Assembly: GCA_015222915.1 (NCBI GenBank)
Contig: JADFWE010000232.1
Span: forward strand, 1 to 7,401
Length of the DNA: 7,401 nt
Direction of reading: 5' to 3'
Origin: Pseudomonadota bacterium
GTDB lineage: Bacteria > Pseudomonadota > Gammaproteobacteria > SZUA-229
Below, piece after piece: positions 1 to 7,401 of this stretch. Both the position numbers and the translations under genes were made by a program. The notes beneath the pieces are model-generated. The model was not told where the DNA came from. It saw only the letters and a program-made list of their open reading frames with translations, and made no database searches. The first letter of the stretch is position 1. The number at the start of each line of letters is the position of its first letter.

Positions 1-28
1 GATAAAAACATTGTTTGTATGTAACTAC

Positions 29-98
29 GTAGGTCGGGCACTGCCCGACAGACTACAGCTAATAGGAGTGCCATGAAGGTGGGTACTGCCCACCCTAC
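29..98. repeat. REPIN-like inverted pair of REP hairpins
   Basis: Two short palindromes face each other. The first is GTAG (29-32) followed by GTCGGGCA-C-TGCCCGAC (33-49). The second is GGTGGGTA-C-TGCCCACC (78-94) followed by CTAC (95-98), which reads GTAG on the minus strand. The two stems differ at their second and third positions, but both sides change together, so pairing is kept; the second stem has one G-T wobble. A palindrome headed by GTAG, doubled in inverted orientation over about 70 nt, is the known form of REP doublets (REPINs) mobilised by RAYT-type Y1 transposases in proteobacteria. No RAYT gene lies in this window, so the source would be elsewhere in the genome. There is no T tract after either hairpin, so they are not typical intrinsic terminators. 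Assignment rests on structure only. Confidence 0.65.
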
Positions 99-116
99 AA
101 AAACTAAAAGCTTTTC

Positions 117-165
117 CTTTGCGTCTTTGCGGCTCTGCGCGAGAATAATTGTTTTTGCTTTTAAC
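117..165. repeat. Solo arm of GCG-rich dispersed repeat
   Basis: The stretch begins CTTTGCGTC (117-125), continues with alternating TTTGCG/CTGCG units, and ends with GAGAAT (141-146) and a T-rich tail. The same order of words is seen at 6167-6207, downstream of lpd, in the same orientation, and inverted at 6007-6035. The copies differ by substitutions and small indels. Only one arm is visible here; I see no inverted partner nearby. It contains no plausible gene. Confidence 0.6.
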
Positions 166-237
166 GAACGACGAATAACGCCGCCTTTGTGTCAATACCA
201 GGCTTTTATCTGGTTGCATAAATTCTTCGGGTATTTC

Positions 238-267
238 TTGATAAATTAATATATACATTAATTTATT
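238..267 (+). promoter_or_regulatory. Possible sucA promoter with AT-rich dyad
   Basis: TTGATA (238-243) matches five of six bases of a sigma70 -35 box. TTTATT (262-267), 18 nt downstream, is a weak -10 match (four of six). The same stretch contains a perfect 10-bp inverted repeat, ATAAATTAAT (241-250) and ATTAATTTAT (257-266), separated by six bases, which could be a regulator site or simply AT-rich promoter DNA. A second TTGATA lies at 309-314 with an AATAAT at 336-341, but the 21-nt spacing is poor. The gene-free region 1-370 otherwise holds the two repeats and nothing else I can name. Confidence 0.25.
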
Positions 268-353
268 GGTGTATTTTGCGGAAAAACTGTTTTTTTAATG
301 TGTTTGGGTTGATAATAAAGATCATAACAATAAAAAATAATATGAATCCTGTC

Positions 354-358
354 AGGAG
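354..358 (+). promoter_or_regulatory. Ribosome binding site of sucA (AGGAG)
   Basis: AGGAG (354-358) is the only good Shine-Dalgarno match before sucA. It directly abuts the ATG at 359, which leaves no spacing for that start, while the in-frame ATG at 371 is 12 nt away, long but usable. This favours 371 over 359. A third in-frame ATG at 401 has only a weak AGCAGG upstream. Confidence 0.6.
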
Positions 359-370
359 ATGGGTTGCGCA

Positions 371-3238
371 ATGGATCAAAAAACACATAACAAAGCAGGC
401 ATGTCCGAGCTCTGGGACAGCTCTGCGTTTTACGGTGAGAGCGCAGCCTGGCTCGAGTCGATGTATGAGACCTATCTCAGTCACCCGGATCGTCTGGAAG
501 ATAAGTGGCGCTCTTATTTTGACAGCCTGGTTTCTACGGACGGTTTTGCGACGACATCCGGCCGCTCTTCCGAGGTCTCTCCCAGGGAGATGCATGATTA
601 CTTTATCAATTATGCCGAGCATAAACATGTCCGCGGATACGAAGCCTTAACCAGCGCCGACCATGAACGCAAACAGGTGCAGGTACTACAGCTGATCAAT
701 GCCTACCGCTTCCGCGGCCATCAGGTGGCTGATATCAATCCCATCGGCGGGCGGCGTGAATCTGAGGTGGCAGAGCTAACACTGCAGTATCATGATCTTT
801 CAGAGAATGATCTGGACCTGGTGTTCGAGACCGGTTCGCTGGCAGCGACAGGAACGCTTTCCTTAAAAGAGATATTTAAAGTCGTGCAGCAGACCTACTG
901 TGGCAAGGTGGGCGTCGAATACATGCACATCACAGAGACAACAGAAAAACGCTGGCTGCAGAAACGCCTGGAAAATGCGCGCGGCAAAATCCAGCTGAAC
1001 AAGAAAGAAAAAATAAATATTCTGCAGCAGCTGACTGAAGCAGAAGGTCTGGAGCGTTACCTGCACTCGAAGTATGTCGGGCAGAAACGTTTTTCACTGG
1101 AAGGCGGAGAGTCGCTGATCCCGCTGCTGGATGAACTGGTACAGTTTGCCGGAAAACAAAAGATAAAAGAGATCGCTATCGGCATGGCGCATCGCGGCCG
1201 ACTCAACGTGTTGATCAACATCCTCGGTAAGATCCCGAAAGAACTGTTTCAGGAATTTGAAGGCACCAAGGTGAAGCGTGAGATTACCGGCGATGTGAAA
1301 TACCATCTGGGTTATTCCTCCGATATGCAGACCCCCGGCGGGCCGGTGCACCTGGTGCTGGCATTTAATCCTTCGCATCTGGAAATCGTGGCACCGGTGG
1401 TCGAAGGCTCGGTGCGGGCCAGGCAATGGCACCGCGGTGACCGTGAAGGTAACGAGGTCATCCCGGTACAGATCCACGGTGATGCCGCCTTCTCCGGCCA
1501 GGGCGTGGTGATGGAGACACTGCAGATGTCACAGTCGCGTGGTTATCTGACTCACGGCACGGTGCATATCGTCATCAATAACCAGATTGGTTTTACTACC
1601 AGTGCACAGCAGGATGCACGCTCGACGTACTACTGTACCGATATCGCCAAGATGGTCGGCGCACCGATCTTTCATGTTAACGGTGACGATCCTGAAGCGG
1701 TTGTGGCAGTAACGCGAACCGCGTTGAAATTCCGCAACAAGTTCAAAAAAGATGTGGTGATCGATATGGTGTGTTACCGCCGTCATGGTCACAACGAAGC
1801 AGATGAACCCTCGGCAACGCAGCCCATGATGTACAAAAAGATTCGTGCGCTGGACACCACCAGAACATTGTATACGCAGAGACTGGTTGATGAAGGCGTG
1901 CTGACGCAGGGCCAGGGTGAAACCATGGCGCACGATGCACGCAAGACGCTGGAAAGAGGCGAGTGCGCGGTGCCGCATATCCTGCCTGAATCTAAAGCTG
2001 ATATGACGACGCATCTGAACTGGAGCCGATACCTGACGGATTCGATCCTGAAAGATGTCGATACCAGTGTGCCGCTGCATAAGTTGAGAGAAGTGGCAGC
2101 AGTATTCGATCATATACCGGAAGGTTTTCAGCTACAGTCGCGTGTCGAAAAGGTTGTTGCTGACAGGATAAAGATGACGGCCGGCGCGCTGGCGATAGAC
2201 TGGGGCTATGCCGAACTGATGGCCTACGGTACCTTGCTGAAAGAAGGGTTCTCGGTCAGGTTGTCCGGGCAGGACAGTGGTCGCGGTACCTTTTTTCACC
2301 GCCATGCCGTTCTGCATAATCAGGTCGATGGCAGTTCATATACACCGTTGCGTCAGCTCGGTGATGATAAAAGCAATTTCCGGGTTTTTGATTCGCTGTT
2401 ATCCGAGCTGGCGGTACTCGCTTTCGAATACGGTTTTTCCACAACCGAACCGGAAACGCTGGTTCTGTGGGAAGCGCAGTTCGGTGATTTCGCCAACGGT
2501 GCGCAGGTGGTCATCGACCAGTTTATCTCTGCCGGTGAGCATAAATGGGGGCGTGCCAGTGGACTGGTGATGCTGCTGCCTCACGGTTTTGAAGGTCAGG
2601 GTGCCGAGCACTCTTCTGCCAGGCTGGAGCGATATCTGCAACTGTGCTCGGTGCACAATATGCAGGTCTGCGTGCCGAGTACACCGGCGCAGATATTTCA
2701 TCTGCTGCGCAGACAGATGGTGCGCAACTGCCGGAAACCGCTGATCGTGATGACGCCGAAAAGTTTATTGCGCCACAAACTGTGCATCAGCACGCTGGAA
2801 GACCTGACGCAGGGTAAGTTCAACTGGGTGCTGCCGGAAGTTGATGAGATTGATGCTGATAAGACGAAGCGGGTGATTATCTGCAGCGGCAAGATCTATT
2901 ACGAACTGCTGGAAGCGCGCCGTGTAAACCGTATCCACGACATCGTTCTGTTACGTGTCGAACAGATCTATCCATTCCCCGGTGAGCAGCTGGATGCACT
3001 GCTGGAGCAGTACGGTCATACCTGTGATCTTATCTGGTGTCAGGAAGAACCAAAGAATCAGGGAGCATGGGATTTTATCAAGCCGAGGATACCTGCGATG
3101 ATCAGTGAGCGATGGCAGCTGGGTTATATCGGCCGGCAGCCGTCATCAGCACCTGCCGTGGGCTCGGCAAAACTGCACGCTAAAGAGCAGCAGGAAATAA
3201 TCAACACGGCACTCAATATAAAGACGACAGACCAATAA
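371..3238 (+). CDS. sucA: 2-oxoglutarate dehydrogenase E1 component
   Basis: This is the thiamine diphosphate-dependent E1 of the cytosolic 2-oxoglutarate dehydrogenase complex. It decarboxylates 2-oxoglutarate and succinylates the lipoyl arm of SucB. From the ATG at 371 it has 955 residues, slightly longer than the E. coli and Pseudomonas proteins (about 930-945). Visible parts in order: the N-terminal E1o segment (about 15-50, [14 protein letters not shown]), a ThDP-binding E1 domain with [11 protein letters not shown] (His274) and VKYH (His312), spaced like the two active-site histidines of E. coli E1o, NPSHLEIV near 333-340, GDAAFSGQG from 370 and INNQIGFTT from 402 (ThDP/Mg site), [12 protein letters not shown] near 469-480, then the transketolase pyrimidine domain (about 600-795) and the C-terminal E1o domain. 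The start at 359 would add four residues (MGCA); 401 would remove ten. It is the first gene of the sucAB-lpd unit, and sucB follows after 10 nt. No frameshift or missing motif is seen. Confidence 0.97.
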   Translation: MDQKTHNKAGMSELWDSSAFYGESAAWLESMYETYLSHPDRLEDKWRSYFDSLVSTDGFATTSGRSSEVSPREMHDYFINYAEHKHVRGYEALTSADHERKQVQVLQLINAYRFRGHQVADINPIGGRRESEVAELTLQYHDLSENDLDLVFETGSLAATGTLSLKEIFKVVQQTYCGKVGVEYMHITETTEKRWLQKRLENARGKIQLNKKEKINILQQLTEAEGLERYLHSKYVGQKRFSLEGGESLIPLLDELVQFAGKQKIKEIAIGMAHRGRLNVLINILGKIPKELFQEFEGTKVKREITGDVKYHLGYSSDMQTPGGPVHLVLAFNPSHLEIVAPVVEGSVRARQWHRGDREGNEVIPVQIHGDAAFSGQGVVMETLQMSQSRGYLTHGTVHIVINNQIGFTTSAQQDARSTYYCTDIAKMVGAPIFHVNGDDPEAVVAVTRTALKFRNKFKKDVVIDMVCYRRHGHNEADEPSATQPMMYKKIRALDTTRTLYTQRLVDEGVLTQGQGETMAHDARKTLERGECAVPHILPESKADMTTHLNWSRYLTDSILKDVDTSVPLHKLREVAAVFDHIPEGFQLQSRVEKVVADRIKMTAGALAIDWGYAELMAYGTLLKEGFSVRLSGQDSGRGTFFHRHAVLHNQVDGSSYTPLRQLGDDKSNFRVFDSLLSELAVLAFEYGFSTTEPETLVLWEAQFGDFANGAQVVIDQFISAGEHKWGRASGLVMLLPHGFEGQGAEHSSARLERYLQLCSVHNMQVCVPSTPAQIFHLLRRQMVRNCRKPLIVMTPKSLLRHKLCISTLEDLTQGKFNWVLPEVDEIDADKTKRVIICSGKIYYELLEARRVNRIHDIVLLRVEQIYPFPGEQLDALLEQYGHTCDLIWCQEEPKNQGAWDFIKPRIPAMISERWQLGYIGRQPSSAPAVGSAKLHAKEQQEIINTALNIKTTDQ

Positions 3239-3248
3239 TGGCATAAAT

Positions 3249-4505
3249 ATGAAAACTGAAATAAAAGTTCCGGTCTTACCTGAATCCGTTGCCGATGCAA
3301 CGATAGCCGGCTGGTATAAAAAACCGGGTGAAAGGATAAACGAGGATGAAGTGCTGGTCGATCTGGAGACCGATAAGGTTATCCTGGAAGTGCCGGTGGT
3401 AAATGCCGGTGTGGTCAAAGAGATATTGTTTGCCGTAGGTGATACGGTCACCGCAGGACAGGTGCTTGCGATTATCGATGAGGCTGTCGATGAAAGCAGT
3501 GAAGATTCTGTGTCGTCAGGAACTGATGAGAACAAAGCTGTAGCTGCGGTATCCATCGCCGCGATGAGTCCATCGGTACGAAAACTGATCTCAGAAAACG
3601 TTATTGATGAAACGCAGCTTGTCGGCAGCGGGAAGAATGGCCGGATCTTAAAACAGGATGTCGAAAACTATCTGAAGAACAGGAGGACGGGAGCGGGTTC
3701 TGCGGAGACTTCATCTGCTCATGTTCAGGAAAAAGCCAAAGCGGGTGTGATACTGCCGGAAACCGATAGAAAGGAAGCGAAAGGTGAAGTTTTATCGGCG
3801 ACGGATCGTGTGCAGCGCCGTGTACCGATGACACGTCTGCGTGCCCGTATTGCTGAGCGTCTGGTGCAGTCACAACAACAGGCGGCGATACTGACGACGT
3901 TTAACGAAGTCAATATGAAACCGGTGATGGATATACGTGCTCGTTATAAAGAAAGTTTTGAGAAAAAGTATGGCGTACGTCTCGGCTTCATGTCATTTTT
4001 CGTGCAGGCCTGTGTCGAAGCGCTGAAACGTTTTCCGGAGATCAATGCTTCTATCGACGGTAACGACATCGTCTATCATGGTTTCTATGATATCGGTGTC
4101 GCAGTCTCCGGGCCGAATGGTTTAGTGGTGCCGGTATTGCGTGACGCTGATGTGCAGACCATATCAGAGATCGAGCAATCCATCGTCAACTATGCGGTTA
4201 AGGCAAGGGACAATAAGCTGGCGATCGAAGATATTACCGGCGGTACTTTTACCATCTCAAATGGCGGTGTATTCGGTTCGATGTTATCGACACCGATCCT
4301 CAATCCGCCGCAGAGTGCGATTCTGGGTATGCATAATATTACCGAACGTGCCATGGTGGTCGATGGTGAGATCGTGATCCTGCCGATGATGTACCTGGCG
4401 CTGTCATATGATCATCGCCTGGTCGATGGCAAGAGCGCCGTGCAGTTTCTGGTGACCGTCAAACAACTGTTAGAAGATCCTTCCCGGATTTTACTGGGGG
4501 TGTGA
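3249..4505 (+). CDS. sucB: Dihydrolipoyllysine succinyltransferase (E2 of OGDH)
   Basis: This is the core E2 enzyme that takes the succinyl group from SucA on a lipoyl arm and transfers it to CoA. The protein has 418 residues (E. coli SucB about 405). It has one N-terminal lipoyl domain (1-78) with the lipoylated lysine in ETDKV (Lys43), an acidic/Ser linker (79-103), a peripheral-subunit binding domain (about 106-142, [12 protein letters not shown] through GRILKQDV) that docks E1/E3, a second Ala/Glu/Lys-rich linker (143-187), and the acyltransferase catalytic domain (188-418). The catalytic motif SYDHRLVDG gives His389 and Asp393. A single lipoyl domain and the start [14 protein letters not shown] point to the 2-oxoglutarate rather than the pyruvate complex. 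No Shine-Dalgarno sequence is visible before the ATG, so translation may depend on ribosomes ending sucA 10 nt upstream. lpd begins one base after its stop. Confidence 0.96.
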   Translation: MKTEIKVPVLPESVADATIAGWYKKPGERINEDEVLVDLETDKVILEVPVVNAGVVKEILFAVGDTVTAGQVLAIIDEAVDESSEDSVSSGTDENKAVAAVSIAAMSPSVRKLISENVIDETQLVGSGKNGRILKQDVENYLKNRRTGAGSAETSSAHVQEKAKAGVILPETDRKEAKGEVLSATDRVQRRVPMTRLRARIAERLVQSQQQAAILTTFNEVNMKPVMDIRARYKESFEKKYGVRLGFMSFFVQACVEALKRFPEINASIDGNDIVYHGFYDIGVAVSGPNGLVVPVLRDADVQTISEIEQSIVNYAVKARDNKLAIEDITGGTFTISNGGVFGSMLSTPILNPPQSAILGMHNITERAMVVDGEIVILPMMYLALSYDHRLVDGKSAVQFLVTVKQLLEDPSRILLGV

Positions 4506-4506
4506 C

Positions 4507-5976
4507 ATGACTAAAAAACAGGAAAAACAATGGGATGTCGCTGTTATCGGTGCGGGTCCTGCCGGTTATGTGGCGGCGATACGCTGTGCGCAGCTGGGAT
4601 TAAAGACAGTCTGTATCGATGAATGGATAAATCACGCGGGTGAGTTTTCGCTCGGGGGCACCTGTCTGAACGTCGGTTGTATCCCGTCAAAAGCGTTGCT
4701 CGAATCCTCCCGTCTCTATCAGCAGGCGAAAGAGGAATTTGCTGTACACGGTATTTCTGCCACTTCACTGAAAGTTGATGTGAAGCAGATGCAGGCGCGA
4801 AAACAGAAAGTGGTGCAGGATCTGACGCAGGGCATCCAGACATTATTCAAAGCCAATGGTGTCAGTCTGATCAGTGGCCGGGCGAAGATAACATCGATCA
4901 ACAAGATCGAGATTTCCGATCGCAGCACACGAAAAAAAATCGAGGAACTGCATGCCAGGAATATCATCATCGCTACCGGTTCATCGCCGGTAAGGCTGCA
5001 GCAGGCGCAGATTAGCGATGACTGCATCCTCGATTCGGCGGCAGCACTGGAGATCGACAAGGTACCCAAACGCCTGGGCATCATAGGGGCCGGTGCGATC
5101 GGTCTGGAGCTGGGCAGTGTCTGGTCGCGCCTGGGCTCAGAAGTGGTGATACTGGAAGCGATGCAGGACTTTTTGCCGATGGTTGATAAAAAACTGGCTA
5201 ACCTGATGAAACGAAGTTTAGTTAATAAAAATTCAGCAAGCCGGCTGGATATCCGTCTGAATGCCCGTCTGATTTCTGCAGAAGTTAAAAATAAAAAAGT
5301 GCAGGTCATCTACGAAGATACTGCCAGCTCGAATAAGCGAGGTGAGATAAAAGAACGTTTCGACAAACTGGTGATAGCGGTCGGGCGAAAACCCAACAGT
5401 GACCGTCTGTTCGGAGAAGAGCTCGGTATAGAAAGAGATGAGCGAAGTTTTGTACTGGTCAATAAAAAATGCCAGACCAGCGTGCCGCATATCTACGCCA
5501 TCGGCGATGTCGTGCGCGGCCCGATGCTGGCGCACAAAGGTTCAGAGGAAGGGCTCATGGTCGCTGAGCACATCGCCGGTAATTTTGCCGAAGTAAATTA
5601 TGACCTGATACCGTCGGTCATCTACACACACCCTGAACTCGCCTGGGTCGGCAAGAACGAAGCAGAGTGCAAAGCTGCCGGCATCGAATATAAAGTCGGC
5701 AGTTTCCCCTTCATCGCCAGTGGCCGCGCCCGTGCGATGAATGAGTCAGAAGGTCTGGTAAAGATCATCACAGACGCCGGAAGCGACAGGGTCATCGGCG
5801 TGCATATCTTTTCAGCGCAGGCATCGGAGCTCATCGCGCAGGCGGTGCTGATGATGGAGATGCAGGCCACAGCAGAAGACATCGCGCTCACCGTGTTTGC
5901 ACACCCGACACTGGCAGAAGCTTTTCATGAAGCCGCGCTGGCAGTTAATGGCCGGGCGATACATATTAAAAACTAA
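4507..5976 (+). CDS. lpd: Dihydrolipoyl dehydrogenase (E3)
   Basis: This FAD-dependent flavoprotein reoxidises dihydrolipoyl groups of SucB and reduces NAD+. The protein has 489 residues, a little longer than the usual 470-480. It shows the FAD dinucleotide fold GAGPAG (15-20), the redox disulfide GGTCLNVGCIPSK (Cys53 and Cys58), the NAD-binding GAGAIG (194-199), the second FAD motif YAIGDV (330-335) followed by MLAHKGSEEG, and the dimer-interface catalytic dyad HPTLAE (His466, Glu471). The extra length seems to come from small insertions near 236-247 and 271-283, in and after the NAD domain. GGGGGTG (4496-4502), inside the end of sucB, can serve as a ribosome binding site with one wobble pair and 4-nt spacing. 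The 1-nt gap to sucB implies co-transcription and an E3 dedicated to this complex, as for the E3 gene downstream of sucB in Pseudomonas and Azotobacter. It may also serve the pyruvate or glycine complexes; the sequence cannot tell. Confidence 0.95.
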   Translation: MTKKQEKQWDVAVIGAGPAGYVAAIRCAQLGLKTVCIDEWINHAGEFSLGGTCLNVGCIPSKALLESSRLYQQAKEEFAVHGISATSLKVDVKQMQARKQKVVQDLTQGIQTLFKANGVSLISGRAKITSINKIEISDRSTRKKIEELHARNIIIATGSSPVRLQQAQISDDCILDSAAALEIDKVPKRLGIIGAGAIGLELGSVWSRLGSEVVILEAMQDFLPMVDKKLANLMKRSLVNKNSASRLDIRLNARLISAEVKNKKVQVIYEDTASSNKRGEIKERFDKLVIAVGRKPNSDRLFGEELGIERDERSFVLVNKKCQTSVPHIYAIGDVVRGPMLAHKGSEEGLMVAEHIAGNFAEVNYDLIPSVIYTHPELAWVGKNEAECKAAGIEYKVGSFPFIASGRARAMNESEGLVKIITDAGSDRVIGVHIFSAQASELIAQAVLMMEMQATAEDIALTVFAHPTLAEAFHEAALAVNGRAIHIKN

Positions 5977-6055
5977 AAAGCGTTAGCCGCGAAAAAAGAA
6001 AAATTTATTCTCGCAAAGGCGCAGAGGACGCAAAGTAAAAACCTTTGTTATTTGT

Positions 6056-6147
6056 TGTCATTCTGAACGATAGTGAAGAATCTTACACTTTCAAAATACC
6101 GTAGTAGCCAGATTCTTCGACTCCACTGCGTTACGCTCAGAATGACA
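6056..6147. repeat. Inner inverted repeat of GTCATTCTGA type
   Basis: The left arm (6056-6083) starts TGTCATTCTGAACG and ends GAAGAATCT. The right arm (6110-6147) is its reverse complement apart from one A/G change near the outer end and about 10 extra bases in the middle, and ends in CGCTCAGAATGACA. The loop is 6084-6109. From general knowledge, intergenic repeats with the words GTCATTCTGAGCG and GAAGAATC occur in many unrelated bacteria. It sits symmetrically inside the outer GCG-rich arms. Confidence 0.65.
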
Positions 6148-6166
6148 CCAAATATTTTGTTTGTAT

Positions 6167-6206
6167 CTTTGCGTCCTCTGCGCCTTTGCGAGAATTTTTG
6201 TTTTTT
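6167..6206 (+). terminator. Possible terminator formed by repeat arm and T tract
   Basis: In RNA, 6008-6035 would pair with 6167-6194 as a very stable 28-bp stem, and the stem is followed at once by T5-G-T6 (6195-6206). That is the layout of an intrinsic terminator for transcripts coming from lpd. The left side mirrors it with an A-rich run, so it could also stop minus-strand transcription. The large loop, itself structured, makes this unlike a classic terminator, and termination may be partial. Confidence 0.35.
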
Positions 6207-6207
6207 C

Positions 6208-6235
6208 CTGGTATCTATTCACCAGACTTTATGAT
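6208..6235 (+). promoter_or_regulatory. Possible sucC promoter
   Basis: TATGAT (6230-6235) matches five of six bases of a -10 box. The best -35 at proper spacing is CTGGTA (6208-6213, 16-nt spacer), only three of six. The region also carries a 5-bp dyad CTGGT-N8-ACCAG (6208-6225). A separate promoter would make sense because the palindrome cuts sucC off from lpd, but the match is weak. The sucC ribosome binding site is also weak (CAGAGA, 6255-6260). Confidence 0.25.
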
Positions 6236-6265
6236 GAAATAAATAAAACCCCTACAGAGAACCAA

Positions 6266-7401
6266 ATGAATTTACACGAATACCAGGCGAAGCAGGTCTT
6301 TGCTTCCTACGGCATGCCGGTGCCGAATAATCAGGTGGTCAAAGCGGTTGCCGATGTGCCCGCTGCACTGAAAAAACTTTCAGGCGAACGCTGGGTAGTG
6401 AAAGCGCAGGTGCATGCCGGTGGTCGCGGTAAAGCCGGTGGTGTCAAACTTGTAGATTCTGCCGGAGCGGTATCGCAGGCGGTGGACGCGATGCTGGGCA
6501 CCAACCTGGTGACCTACCAGACCAATGAACAGGGCCAGCCGGTCAACCAGGTATTGATCGAAGAGATAAGCAATATAAAAAATGAGCTTTATCTCGGTGC
6601 AGTGATCGACCGTTCATCGCAACGTGTCGTCATCATGGCATCAACCGAAGGTGGCATGGAGATCGAGAAGGTCGCCGCCGAGACACCCGAAAAAATTCTT
6701 AAAGTCACCATCAACCCGTTGACCGGGCTGCAGCCCTATCAGTCGAGAGAGCTGGCTTTCGGTTTGGGCCTGGAAGGTGATCTGATCAAACAGTTTGCTG
6801 TGATGCTGAATGGCTTCGCAAAGATGTTTGTCGAAAAAGATCTGAGTCTGGTCGAGATCAACCCGCTTGTGATCACCGATGAAGATCAGCTGATCTGCCT
6901 CGATGGCAAGATCAATATCGATGATAATGCGTTATACCGGCAGAAAGAGATATTCGCCATGCGCGATGAATCACAGGAAGATGAACGTGAAAACCGTGCC
7001 AAAGAATGGGACCTTAACTATATCTCTTTAGATGGCGATATCGGTTGTATGGTCAATGGAGCGGGTCTGGCGATGGCGACCATGGATCTGATAAAACTCT
7101 GCGGCGGCGAACCGGCAAACTTTCTCGATGTCGGCGGTGGCGCGACCAAAGAACGTGTCAGCGAAGCCTTCAAGATAATCCTGTCCGATGCAAACGTAAA
7201 AGGCATACTGGTCAACATCTTCGGCGGCATCGTGCGTTGTGATCTTATCGCCGAAGGTATCATCGGCGCAGTCGAAGAAGTGCATGTGGATGTGCCAGTG
7301 GTAGTGCGACTGGAAGGTAACAATGCCGAACGTGGCAGCCAGTTACTGTCAGAGAGCGGCGTTAATATAATTGCCGCCAATGACCTGACCGATGCTGCTA
7401 A
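6266..7401 (+). CDS. sucC: Succinyl-CoA synthetase beta subunit (3' end cut off)
   Basis: SucC pairs with SucD to convert succinyl-CoA, ADP (or GDP) and phosphate to succinate, CoA and nucleoside triphosphate, the TCA step after the complex encoded upstream. The reading frame is open from ATG 6266 to the window edge: 378 codons plus two bases. The family is about 388 residues, so only about 10 residues should be missing. The start [16 protein letters not shown] is typical. The ATP-grasp part shows [16 protein letters not shown] (44-59), Mg-binding EINPL (197-201, Glu197 and Asn199), then [11 protein letters not shown] (260-270), DVGGGA (288-293) and [11 protein letters not shown] (316-326) of the CoA-ligase domain, and LEGNNAERG (349-357). 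Pro20 is as in the ADP-forming E. coli enzyme, which weakly suggests ATP formation. sucD is expected just past the edge. The 289-nt gap to lpd is filled by the repeat. Confidence 0.96.
   Translation, partial: MNLHEYQAKQVFASYGMPVPNNQVVKAVADVPAALKKLSGERWVVKAQVHAGGRGKAGGVKLVDSAGAVSQAVDAMLGTNLVTYQTNEQGQPVNQVLIEEISNIKNELYLGAVIDRSSQRVVIMASTEGGMEIEKVAAETPEKILKVTINPLTGLQPYQSRELAFGLGLEGDLIKQFAVMLNGFAKMFVEKDLSLVEINPLVITDEDQLICLDGKINIDDNALYRQKEIFAMRDESQEDERENRAKEWDLNYISLDGDIGCMVNGAGLAMATMDLIKLCGGEPANFLDVGGGATKERVSEAFKIILSDANVKGILVNIFGGIVRCDLIAEGIIGAVEEVHVDVPVVVRLEGNNAERGSQLLSESGVNIIAANDLTDAA

Larger units (their letters stand above)
5991..6207. repeat. Nested palindromic repeat, MITE-like, no ORF
   Basis: The outer arms are 6008-6035 and 6167-6194: 28 bases that are exact reverse complements (29 with the flanking A/T), beginning TTCTCGCAAAGGCGC on the left. 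Outside them the symmetry goes on, with an A-rich run at 5991-6003 and the matching T-rich run at 6195-6207, interrupted by a 4-nt insertion (TTTA) on the left. Inside lies a second inverted repeat (6056-6147). The element carries no plausible gene and fills most of the lpd-sucC gap. No clear target-site duplication is visible. The outer arm resembles the solo arm at 117-165. It could be a MITE-like non-autonomous element or two unrelated dispersed repeats, one inserted into the other. Confidence 0.75.

Noticed and set aside
33..94. Tandem intrinsic terminators of an upstream gene
   Set aside because: Neither GC-rich hairpin is followed by a T tract; the GTAG heads and inverted pairing fit REP sequences better.
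25..258. 77-codon open frame on the minus strand
   Set aside because: It lies across the REPIN and the repeat arm, its protein is low-complexity and resembles no family, and it has no good ribosome binding site.
276..650. Plus-strand open frame starting at TTG, or at the ATG at 342, as an upstream ORF or leader peptide
   Set aside because: It overlaps the first 280 bases of sucA out of frame, has no Shine-Dalgarno before 276 or 342, and its protein is the frame-shifted shadow of SucA.
1529..2113. 194-codon open frame antisense to sucA
   Set aside because: It is entirely inside the conserved ThDP domain coding region, is rich in His/Arg/Cys as expected of an antisense shadow, and shows no recognisable motif.
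4719..5309. 196-codon open frame antisense to lpd
   Set aside because: It mirrors a conserved Rossmann-domain coding stretch; its Ser/Arg/Leu-rich product has no family features.
5991..6207. CRISPR array
   Set aside because: The repeats are two inverted pairs, not regularly spaced direct repeats with unique spacers.
7018..7380. Minus-strand open frames opposite sucC
   Set aside because: The plus strand here codes the conserved CoA-ligase domain of SucC, which explains the open frames as shadows.

Overview
The window holds the 2-oxoglutarate dehydrogenase part of a TCA-cycle gene cluster, all on the + strand: sucA (E1o), sucB (E2o), lpd (E3) and the first 378 codons of sucC (succinyl-CoA synthetase beta subunit), which runs off the right edge. 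The sequences and the sucA-sucB-lpd-sucC order, with an E3 gene next to sucB, fit a gammaproteobacterium of the Pseudomonas/Azotobacter type of arrangement rather than the E. coli type, where lpd sits with aceEF. I cannot name the genus. GC content looks moderate and codon use looks even across the four genes.

Layout: positions 1-370 are non-coding. They hold a REPIN-like pair of inverted REP hairpins (29-98), one arm of a GCG-rich dispersed repeat (117-165), and an AT-rich stretch with a possible promoter. sucA (371-3238), sucB (3249-4505) and lpd (4507-5976) are packed with gaps of 10 and 1 nt and look like one transcription unit. The 289-nt gap between lpd and sucC is filled by a 217-bp nested palindrome (5991-6207). 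Its outer arms match over at least 28 bp without mismatch and are related to the repeat arm upstream of sucA; its inner arms belong to a second repeat family. sucC starts at 6266.

Function: SucA decarboxylates 2-oxoglutarate, SucB carries the succinyl group on its lipoyl arm and passes it to CoA, Lpd reoxidises the lipoyl group to give NADH, and SucCD converts succinyl-CoA to succinate with formation of a nucleoside triphosphate. All catalytic motifs I looked for are present, so the enzymes look ordinary and intact.

I found no new enzymatic system here. The unexplained content is the repeat DNA: two intergenic regions flanking sucAB-lpd carry related mobile-like repeats, and the one between lpd and sucC could uncouple sucCD expression from sucAB-lpd.
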